5,215 nucleotides of DNA, from contig JAPOIC010000163.1 of the NCBI GenBank assembly GCA_029979145.1, positions 1 to 5,215 on the forward strand, in the 5' to 3' direction. The stretch comes from Opitutaceae bacterium (GTDB lineage Bacteria > Verrucomicrobiota > Verrucomicrobiia > Opitutales > Opitutaceae). The first letter of the stretch is position 1; each line of letters opens with the position of its first letter. Positions 1-4,493 of the stretch are shown piece after piece. A program made the position numbers and the translations under genes. A model generated the notes under the pieces. It ran no database searches. It was not told the DNA's origin and saw only the letters and a list, made by a program, of their open reading frames with translations.

Positions 1-126
1 CCAGACACCAAGCTTCACCTGTGCGAGCGTAGCCCAGAAAATGAGCACGATCGACAGGGCCAGCAGCACCACCGTGAGTTTGAGCGACGTGAAGAAGTCG
101 ACGAAGTCTTTCCAGTTCTGGCGCAT
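1..126 (-). CDS. ResB-like cytochrome c biogenesis protein, N-terminal fragment
   Basis: This is the first 42 codons of a gene that leaves the window at the left edge. It starts at ATG (bases 126-124). The visible protein has a short polar N-terminus (MRQNWKDFVDFF), then TSLKLT, then a single hydrophobic segment at about residues 18-35 (VVLLALSIVLIFWATLAQ) followed by VKLGVW. A leading 'FFxSLKLTVxLLxxS' into a first membrane helix ending 'TLAQ' is how ResB/Ccs1-like proteins begin. ResB works with the haem-handling protein CcsA/ResC in System II cytochrome c maturation, passing haem across the membrane to apocytochromes. The start lies two bases beyond the stop of the upstream lipoprotein gene, so the two are almost certainly co-transcribed. 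A ccsA-like gene would be expected beyond the left edge. Only the first helix is visible, so the family call rests on a short stretch. Confidence 0.7.
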   Translation of the reverse strand, partial: MRQNWKDFVDFFTSLKLTVVLLALSIVLIFWATLAQVKLGVW

Positions 127-128
127 GG

Positions 129-740
129 TCACTCCGGTCGGACGGTGTTGAGGAAATCGAGGAATACCGCCTTGGCCGCCGCGATGGCTTGGTCGTCACC
201 GGTGAGCTTGAAGAACCATGTGCTGCCGTCGTGCTCGGTGTAGGCGGCGAGCGTGCGCTGGGGCGGGGTGGCGGTGTTGCTGAGGTCGACGAGCTTGAAC
301 TCGCGGCCGTTGAACGGCTGCACGGAAATCACGCCGTCCAGCGCTGCGGGCTCGAGCGGGGACAGTTGGAGCTGGTTGCGCCAGCGATTGATGTTTGCCA
401 GATCGCCGCCGACGTCGCCGGGGAAGGCGGTCACTGTGAGCTCGGCACTGGTGCCGGCGGGGCCGTCGATCCGGTAGCCGGCGCGCCGCATGCGGGCGGG
501 GTCGAGCTTGGTCCATGTCGCCGGGGCGGTCCAGGTCAGGCCGGCGCCGCTGGCGGTTGGAACGGGCGTGGTGGCCATGTCCGGGCCGGACATGTCACCC
601 GACATGCCGCCGGGCAGGGCGAGGGGCGCCGGTGGGGGCGCCTCCTTGGGCACGCGGTAGGAAGCGACCTCGGCCTTGCGGCAGGCGGTCAGCGTGAGAA
701 GGCTGGCCAAGGCGACGGAGCTGATGCGGTTGAGGCGCAT
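129..740 (-). CDS. Predicted lipoprotein upstream of resB
   Basis: This encodes a 203-residue protein with a clear lipoprotein signal: basic start MRLNR, hydrophobic stretch 6-17, and lipobox L-T-A-C with the acylated cysteine at residue 20. A low-complexity linker rich in Pro, Gly, Ser and Met follows at about 30-68 (APPPAPLALPGG, then MSG repeats). The globular domain spans about 69-203. It begins LTWTAPATWTKL, has a central INRWRNQLQL segment, and ends WFFKLTGDD followed by a helix. I recall similar domains (xWxxPxxW ... G-L-NINRWRxQ) in uncharacterised Verrucomicrobiota and Planctomycetota proteins, but I know no assigned function. The mature protein should sit in the periplasm, anchored to a membrane. 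It is the first gene of a leftward unit with the resB-like gene two bases downstream, so a role near cytochrome c maturation is inferred from position only. No good Shine-Dalgarno precedes the ATG. Confidence 0.78.
   Translation of the reverse strand: MRLNRISSVALASLLTLTACRKAEVASYRVPKEAPPPAPLALPGGMSGDMSGPDMATTPVPTASGAGLTWTAPATWTKLDPARMRRAGYRIDGPAGTSAELTVTAFPGDVGGDLANINRWRNQLQLSPLEPAALDGVISVQPFNGREFKLVDLSNTATPPQRTLAAYTEHDGSTWFFKLTGDDQAIAAAKAVFLDFLNTVRPE
576..594. repeat. 19-base near-perfect palindrome inside the lipoprotein gene
   Basis: CATGTCCGG (576-584) and CCGGACATG (586-594) are exact reverse complements around a single central G at 585. In RNA this gives an 8-bp stem with a three-base loop. 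On the coding strand it encodes the linker residues MSGPDM. A further GACATG lies at 601-606, so GACATG/CATGTC units occur three times within about 30 bases, matching the repeated Met-Ser-Gly in the protein. Confidence 0.7.
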
Positions 741-871
741 GAGGGCCTAGCAATCCGGCTTTTGGGAAAAACTTCAACCCTATCCGGCCAAGTATCAGGC
801 CGGCGCGTGCCGGCGATTAGGTGACGGGGTGGGGCCTTGCGGTAGGCGCGGGACCTGCTGAGAGTGCGGCC
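741..871. promoter_or_regulatory. Divergent intergenic region with two mutually exclusive hairpins
   Basis: This gap separates the leftward lipoprotein gene from the rightward pxpB operon and must hold promoters for both. It contains the only A+T-rich patch nearby (about 760-783, with TTTTGGGAAAAA). No convincing -35/-10 pair is visible for pxpB. Leftward, TTGAAG (777-772) followed 17 bases later by a poor ATTGCT is the best candidate. On the pxpB side two stems compete for the same bases: CCGGCC 784-789 pairs with GGCCGG 798-803 (8-base loop), and GCCGGC 799-804 pairs with GCCGGC 809-814 (4-base loop). They share 799-803, so only one can form at a time. A direct repeat ATCCGGC occurs at 753-759 and 782-788. 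No small gene is evident. Confidence 0.45.
859..864 (+). promoter_or_regulatory. Ribosome binding site deciding the pxpB start
   Basis: TGAGAG lies seven bases before the ATG at 872, a good Shine-Dalgarno match and spacing. The frame stays open back to a GTG at 821, immediately after an in-frame TAG (818-820). That GTG has no comparable site, and the 17 extra residues match nothing in the family, so 872 is preferred. Confidence 0.6.
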
Positions 872-1543
872 ATGGAACTGAATCCGCTCGGCGACGATGC
901 CGTGGTGCTGGCTTGGGACGGCACCGCCGCCGGCGAGGCCTTGGGCGAGGTGCGAGCGGTCGTGGCGGCGATCGAGGCCGATCCCCCGGCGGGGTTGGTA
1001 GCCGTGGTGCCGGCGTATGCGACCGTCACGGTGTTTTATGACCTGACGCGGATCGGGAGCTTTGACGGATTTTGCCTCGACCTGCAGGAACGCGCCGGCC
1101 GCTCAGTCCCGCGGGCGGTGGCGAAAGGCCGACTGATTTCGATCCCGGTGTGCTACGGCGGGGAGTGCGGCCCAGACTTGATGACGGTGGCGCGGCATTC
1201 CGGCCTCGCTGCGCGCGAGGTAGCCGAACTTCACGCGGCGGAGACCTACGTGGTCGGTGCGATTGGCTTCTCGCCGGGATTTCCTTACCTTGTGGGACTG
1301 CCGGCCAAGCTGCATACGCCCCGGCGCTCGACCCCGCGCACCCAGGTGCCGGCGGGCAGCGTCGCGATCGGCGGAGGCCAAACCGGGGTCTATCCGGTCG
1401 CGTCGCCCGGAGGGTGGAACCTCATTGGCCGGACCCCTTTGAAACTGTTCGATCCGAGCGCCGAGGAGCCGACGCAGCTGCGGGTGGGTGACCGCTTGCG
1501 TTTCAAGGCCATCACGGCCGAGGAGTTTGCAACATGGCAGTGA
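872..1543 (+). CDS. pxpB: 5-oxoprolinase subunit PxpB (KipI-type)
   Basis: PxpB is the KipI/AHS1-domain subunit of the bacterial ATP-dependent 5-oxoprolinase, which with PxpC and PxpA hydrolyses 5-oxoproline (pyroglutamate) to glutamate in the cytoplasm. The 223-residue product has the usual family length. Motifs in order are: N-terminal NPLGDDAVVLAW (4-15); PAYATVTVFYD (47-57); IPVCYGGECGPDL (91-103); GFSPGFPYLVGLP (132-144); TPRRSTPRTQVPAGSVAIGG (149-168), followed by GQTGVYP; and SPGGWNLIGRTPL (178-190). All are hallmark KipI-family blocks. It is the first gene of the operon and its 3' end overlaps pxpC by 10 bases. B. subtilis KipI inhibits the sporulation kinase KinA, but that is a side role in a spore former. 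The complete pxpBCA set here indicates the enzyme. Confidence 0.95.
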   Translation: MELNPLGDDAVVLAWDGTAAGEALGEVRAVVAAIEADPPAGLVAVVPAYATVTVFYDLTRIGSFDGFCLDLQERAGRSVPRAVAKGRLISIPVCYGGECGPDLMTVARHSGLAAREVAELHAAETYVVGAIGFSPGFPYLVGLPAKLHTPRRSTPRTQVPAGSVAIGGGQTGVYPVASPGGWNLIGRTPLKLFDPSAEEPTQLRVGDRLRFKAITAEEFATWQ

Positions 1544-2457
1544 AGGTCATCAAACCCGGCATGCTCTCCACGGTCCAGGATTTGGGCCGGCCGGGCTTGC
1601 GTGCCACGGGTCTTCCGCCGGGCGGCGCCGTAGATGCGTTCAGCCTGCATCTGGCGAACCTGTTGGTGGGCAACGCACCCGGCGTGGCCGGTTTGGAAAT
1701 GACCTTGGTCGGGGCGGAGTTGGAATTTCAAACCGACGCCATCATTGCGGCGACGGGCGCGTCGATGGGCGGACCTACGCCGTGGCGGCCGCACGCCATC
1801 AAAGCCGGGGAACGCGTGAAATTTGGCGCCGCCACCCGAGGATGCCGGACCTACCTGGCCGTGGCCGGGGGATTCGACGTCCCGAAAGTGCTGGGTGGGC
1901 GAGGCACGGATTTGCGCGCCGGACTGGGCGGACTTGGCGGCCGGGCTTTGGCCAAGGGCGATGTGCTGCCCATCGGAGCGGGCGCAAAGACAATTGTGGG
2001 GAGATGGAGCGTCGACCCGACGATTTTTCCGCAGATCGGCGAGGAAGTGGTTCTCCGGACGGTCGTCGGGGCGGAAGCAGCGGAGATATCGGGAGGCATT
2101 AGTCGGGGCGAATTTACGGTCAGCCCGCAATCAGATCGCATGGGGCTGCGCCTGACGGGGCCGGGCTTGGTGCGTCGAACCAACGCCGAATTGGTTTCGT
2201 CGGCGGTGGCACCGGGCACGGTGCAAGTGCCGCCGGACGGCGCGCCAATCGTGCTTTTGGCGGATGCTCAGACCATTGGGGGCTATCCTCGGATCGCCCA
2301 CGTGATCCGGGCGGATCAGCCCTTGCTGGCGCAGCTGCGACCGGGTGATCGCGTGCGCTTTCGGAATGTGAAACTGGCCGAGGCGCACCGACTGTGGCGC
2401 GAACAGGCCCGCACCCTCGCGCTGGTTCAGCAGGGCCTGCGGGGAAAGCTGCGATGA
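1534..2457 (+). CDS. pxpC: 5-oxoprolinase subunit PxpC (KipA/AHS2-type)
   Basis: PxpC is the KipA/AHS2-domain partner of PxpB in ATP-dependent 5-oxoprolinase. The 307-residue protein is full length. It shows KPGMLSTVQDLGRPG (7-21), GGAVDAFSLHLANLLVGN (30-47), LEMTLVGAELEF (54-65), GCRTYLAVAGGFDVPKVLGG (103-122), SDRMGLRLTG (200-209), and near the C-terminus APGTVQVPPDG (226-236) and ADAQTIGGYPRIAHVI (243-258), then a QLRPGD(R)VRF end. The start is supported by GAGGAG at 1520-1525, eight bases before the ATG. The gene overlaps pxpB by 10 bases and pxpA by 4 (ATGA), so translational coupling is likely. In some bacteria PxpB and PxpC are fused; here they are separate. The block after GGFDVPKVLG reads GRGTD where I would expect something like GSRST, a small deviation. 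Confidence 0.95.
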   Translation: MAVKVIKPGMLSTVQDLGRPGLRATGLPPGGAVDAFSLHLANLLVGNAPGVAGLEMTLVGAELEFQTDAIIAATGASMGGPTPWRPHAIKAGERVKFGAATRGCRTYLAVAGGFDVPKVLGGRGTDLRAGLGGLGGRALAKGDVLPIGAGAKTIVGRWSVDPTIFPQIGEEVVLRTVVGAEAAEISGGISRGEFTVSPQSDRMGLRLTGPGLVRRTNAELVSSAVAPGTVQVPPDGAPIVLLADAQTIGGYPRIAHVIRADQPLLAQLRPGDRVRFRNVKLAEAHRLWREQARTLALVQQGLRGKLR

Positions 2458-3197
2458 CGGTGATCGATCTCAATTGTGATTTGGGTGAGGGTGCCGGGCA
2501 GGACGCTCTGATCATGCCTTGGATTTCGTCGGCCAATATTGCCTGCGGGGGGCATGCCGGGGATGTCGCCACCATGCGGGCCACGATTGCCCTGGCCCGG
2601 CGTCGTGGGGTTGCGGTCGGCGCCCATCCCGGGTTTCCGGATCGGAAGAATTTTGGGCGACTCGAGCTGGCTGCATCGCCGGACCAGGTCCGCGAGTGGG
2701 TGCGGAATCAAGTGCAGGCCTTGCAGACCGAGGCGGACGCCCTCGGGATCCGGCTTGGCCACGTCAAACCGCACGGAGCGCTCTATAATCTGGCGGCGCG
2801 GGATCCGACGGTTGCGTCGGCCGTGGCCGCCGCCGTGTTTGAATGTGATCCGAAGCTCGTGCTCGTGGGGTTGGCTGGCAGCGTCATGCTTGCCGCAGGA
2901 AAAGAGGCGGGATTGACCGTGGCCGGGGAAGCGTTTGTCGATCGCGCTTACCATGAGGATGGTCGCTTGGTTGCCCGGTCGGACCCGCGGGCCCTGCTTG
3001 CGGGTGAAGCGGCGGTGGTACAGGCGCTTGACTTGGTTTTGGCAGCGGAGGTGACGAGTGTGGAGGGCGTGAGGGTGCCGGTCGCCGCCGTGACGCTTTG
3101 CATGCATGGCGACGGACCGCAGGCGGTTTCCATCGCCAGGGACGTGCACCAAACGCTGACTGCGCGCGGCGTAGCGGTGCGGGCGGCGTGGCGTTGA
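2454..3197 (+). CDS. pxpA: 5-oxoprolinase subunit PxpA (LamB/YcsF family)
   Basis: PxpA is the LamB/YcsF subunit of 5-oxoprolinase and completes the PxpABC enzyme that opens 5-oxoproline to glutamate at the cost of ATP. The protein is 247 residues, normal for the family. Visible motifs are DLNCDLGEG (5-13), ISSANIACGGHAGD (24-37), GVAVGAHPGFPDRKNFGRLE (52-71), VKPHGALYN (104-112), EAFVDRAYHEDGRLVAR (159-175) and LCMHGDGPQAV (215-225). The conserved Asp, His and Lys residues in these blocks are those typical of the family. The ATG at 2454 overlaps the pxpC stop as ATGA and is preceded by GGGGAAAG (2441-2448). A longer in-frame start at 2394 would add 20 residues that match nothing in the family. 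One oddity is ACGGHAGD where most members I know read ACGFHAGD. Confidence 0.95.
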   Translation: MTVIDLNCDLGEGAGQDALIMPWISSANIACGGHAGDVATMRATIALARRRGVAVGAHPGFPDRKNFGRLELAASPDQVREWVRNQVQALQTEADALGIRLGHVKPHGALYNLAARDPTVASAVAAAVFECDPKLVLVGLAGSVMLAAGKEAGLTVAGEAFVDRAYHEDGRLVARSDPRALLAGEAAVVQALDLVLAAEVTSVEGVRVPVAAVTLCMHGDGPQAVSIARDVHQTLTARGVAVRAAWR

Positions 3198-3235
3198 AGA
3201 TTGCGGCGGACGGCCCGGACACTAGGCAAGGCGTC

Positions 3236-3838
3236 ATGGCACGCGTGTTGTTGACCGGATTCGAACCCTTTGGCGGGGCGAAGCGGAATGTTTCGCAGGA
3301 CGTCGTTCGCCGGCTGGACGGATGGGAGTGCGGTGGGCATCAGGTGACGGGCGTGGTTTTGCCCTGCGTGTTTCGAACCTGCGGGACGGAACTTAAACGC
3401 GCCATGCGTGGAGTGCGGCCGGACCTGGTGATTGCCCTTGGCCAAGCGGATCGCCGGCTCGCGATCACACCGGAACGCGTTGCAATCAATATCGACGATG
3501 CGCGGATCCCCGACAACGCCGGGTCGCAGCCCGAGGACCGGCCCGTGGTGCCTGGCGGACCGGCAGCTTATTGGTCAACGCTGCCCACAAAGGAGATCGT
3601 TGCGCGGTTGCGCGAGCGGGGGATCCCCGCGGATGTTTCGCAGACTGCCGGCACCTTTGTCTGTAATCATCTCTTCTATGCGCTCATGCACGAGCTGCGG
3701 CGTCGGCCGCGAATTCGTGCGGGTTTCGTGCATTTGCCGACGCTGCCGGCACGCGGACGGCACCGCCTGAATCTCGCCGCGATCACTGCGGGTGTTCAGG
3801 TGGTCGTCGAAACGGCAATGCTGGCGCCGCGAGACTGA
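3236..3838 (+). CDS. pcp: Pyroglutamyl-peptidase I (pyrrolidone-carboxylate peptidase, C15)
   Basis: This is a cytoplasmic cysteine peptidase of family C15 that removes an N-terminal pyroglutamyl (5-oxoprolyl) residue from peptides and proteins. The 200-residue product begins with the diagnostic VLLTGFEPFGG (4-14). Active-site blocks are all present: ITPERVAIN with catalytic Glu80; DDARIPDN with Arg90; SQTAGTFVCNHLFY with nucleophile Cys143; and AGFVHLPTLP with His166. These correspond to the Glu81, Cys144 and His168 triad of the Bacillus enzyme. The ATG at 3236 starts exactly where family members start; AAGG and AGG just upstream give only a weak ribosome site. The frame is open back to 3098 inside pxpA, but that part matches nothing in the family. 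It lies 38 bases after pxpA in the same direction, and its product, free 5-oxoproline, is the substrate of the three preceding genes. Confidence 0.95.
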   Translation: MARVLLTGFEPFGGAKRNVSQDVVRRLDGWECGGHQVTGVVLPCVFRTCGTELKRAMRGVRPDLVIALGQADRRLAITPERVAINIDDARIPDNAGSQPEDRPVVPGGPAAYWSTLPTKEIVARLRERGIPADVSQTAGTFVCNHLFYALMHELRRRPRIRAGFVHLPTLPARGRHRLNLAAITAGVQVVVETAMLAPRD

Positions 3839-3844
3839 CAAACA

Positions 3845-3869
3845 GCGGGCAGGGCGGAACCCTGGCCGC
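3845..3869. terminator. Hairpin in the convergent gap, probable bidirectional terminator
   Basis: The arms GCGG-G-CAGGG (3845-3854) and CCCTG-G-CCGC (3860-3869) form nine base pairs with one internal G-G mismatch and a five-base loop (CGGAA). It begins 6 bases after the pcp stop and lies 3 bases after the stop of the leftward gene. On the minus strand it is followed by TGTTTGT, a short T-rich tail. On the plus strand there is no T run. It sits where two convergent genes meet, so a shared terminator is the natural reading, better supported for the leftward transcript. Confidence 0.6.
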
Positions 3870-3872
3870 GGC

Positions 3873-4367
3873 TCAGCGCATCGACACGATGGCGCCGTCG
3901 AGCGGTGTGAACGCGGCGACGACGACGCCGCGGAGGTTGCCGGCGTTTACCGGCACAAAGTCGTGGCGGCGGTTGTTCAGTCCGGTCGTGCGCCAACCGT
4001 CGCCGGCCTTCGCTACGAGGATGTGCGTGATGACGCGCTGCTCGTCCTCGAAAACCACCGACATGCCGCGGGCGAGTTCCGTGTAGTTCACGGGCTGCAC
4101 CACGAGGAGCGTGCCGCTGCGGTAAAGGGGGAGCATCGAATTGCCGCGCCCGCGCATCACAAAGGCGCCGGGCATGGTGGCCGCGAGGGCGCGGGCCTGC
4201 CGATAGGCGTCGTTGTTTGAGCAATACTCAGGACGCGGAGAGCCGGCGACGTAGTTACCCGCGATGTAGTTTTCCTCTTCCGCGGCCTCCGCGCGATTTG
4301 GGGCCAGAATTGCCGCGCCGATCATGGCGATTGTGAGTGCGGTAATTCCCCATCGGCGTCCGGGCAT
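3873..4367 (-). CDS. Secreted S24/S26-type (signal peptidase/LexA fold) protein
   Basis: This is a 164-residue protein with an N-terminal signal peptide: basic MPGRRW, hydrophobic 8-22, and a likely signal peptidase I site after AEA at about residue 28. The remainder resembles a small S24/S26 peptidase domain. RGRGNSMLPLYRSGTLLVV (72-90) is the SxMxP-type motif with candidate nucleophile Ser77. YTELARGMSVVFED (95-108) matches the 'l..GdvVvf' strand, VITHILV (112-118) the segment that carries the second catalytic residue, and WRTTGLNNRRHDFVPVNAGN (125-144) the 'G-x-N-N..D' block, ending in LRGVVVAAF. In LexA and bacterial signal peptidase I the base is Lys. Here the aligned position appears to be His115, as in ER/archaeal-type signal peptidases. 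The short length, the absence of a retained membrane anchor and export itself are unusual for a signal peptidase. Substrate and role are unknown; it may be a verrucomicrobial family. No clear ribosome site is visible. Confidence 0.75.
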   Translation of the reverse strand: MPGRRWGITALTIAMIGAAILAPNRAEAAEEENYIAGNYVAGSPRPEYCSNNDAYRQARALAATMPGAFVMRGRGNSMLPLYRSGTLLVVQPVNYTELARGMSVVFEDEQRVITHILVAKAGDGWRTTGLNNRRHDFVPVNAGNLRGVVVAAFTPLDGAIVSMR

Positions 4368-4401
4368 GAGCCGACCATGTGGGACGGCAAAACACGGGCA
4401 A

Positions 4402-4427
4402 GGGAATGAGTCAGAGGTTCATTTCCC
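4402..4427. repeat. Inverted repeat upstream of the S26-like gene
   Basis: GGGAATGA (4402-4409) pairs with TCATTTCCC (4419-4427) with one bulged T and a nine-base spacer. The centre is about 47-50 bases upstream of the start of the leftward S26-like gene. It could be an operator or an mRNA leader hairpin. No convincing -35/-10 pair is visible around it. Confidence 0.45.
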
Positions 4428-4447
4428 AACGCCTTCTGGGGGTTAGT

Positions 4448-4482
4448 CACCAGCCCGAATGGTGCGCGTCAGTCATGACGCG
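4448..4482. terminator. Two adjacent hairpins after the ychF stop
   Basis: Read from ychF leftward, the first stem is TGACGCG (4476-4482) with CGCGTCA (4465-4471) around a four-base loop: seven perfect pairs, 11 bases past the TAG stop. It abuts directly a second stem, TGGTG (4460-4464) with CACCA (4448-4452), which has a seven-base loop. There is no T run, so it is not a textbook intrinsic terminator. The position fits a 3'-end structure, terminator or RNA stabiliser, of the ychF transcript. Confidence 0.5.
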
Positions 4483-4493
4483 GGAACAGGAGC

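Noticed and set aside
753..788. Direct repeat ATCCGGC (753-759 and 782-788) as a possible regulator site
   Set aside because: Seven bases with centres 29 apart in a GC-rich region is not enough to claim an operator. It is noted only in the description of the region.
189..824. Long plus-strand open frame (211 codons) antisense to the lipoprotein gene
   Set aside because: It is a low-complexity Gly/Ala/Val/Arg-rich translation with no recognisable motif, opposite a gene with a clear lipobox and family-like domain. GC-rich DNA gives such shadows.
821..871. GTG start at 821 for pxpB
   Set aside because: It adds 17 residues not seen in the family and lacks a ribosome site. ATG 872 has TGAGAG at seven bases and begins with the family's N-terminal NPLGDDAV pattern.
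1390..2130. Minus-strand open frame (246 codons) antisense to pxpB/pxpC
   Set aside because: The opposite strand encodes unmistakable PxpB and PxpC motifs over the whole stretch. The antisense translation is Arg/His/Pro-rich with no motif.
872..2457. KipI/KipA sporulation-kinase control pair
   Set aside because: The same protein families are involved, but pxpA and pcp are present in the operon and nothing here relates to sporulation, so 5-oxoprolinase subunits are the better call.
2427..3152. Minus-strand open frame (241 codons) antisense to pxpA
   Set aside because: It mirrors pxpA codons, is rich in Arg, His and Gly, and has no domain or signal.
3098..3235. Upstream starts for pcp inside pxpA (3098) or at GTG 3188
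   Set aside because: Family members begin directly before VLLTGFEPFGG, which matches ATG 3236. The upstream residues are pxpA sequence read in another frame.
3792..4220. Plus-strand open frame (142 codons) overlapping pcp and antisense to the S26-like gene
   Set aside because: The minus-strand frame has a signal peptide and an SxMxP-type domain. This frame has a His/Arg/Gly-rich composition and no motif.
4424..4440. CCCA...TGGG pairing as a hairpin before the S26-like gene
   Set aside because: It has only four pairs and competes with the better 4402-4427 stem.
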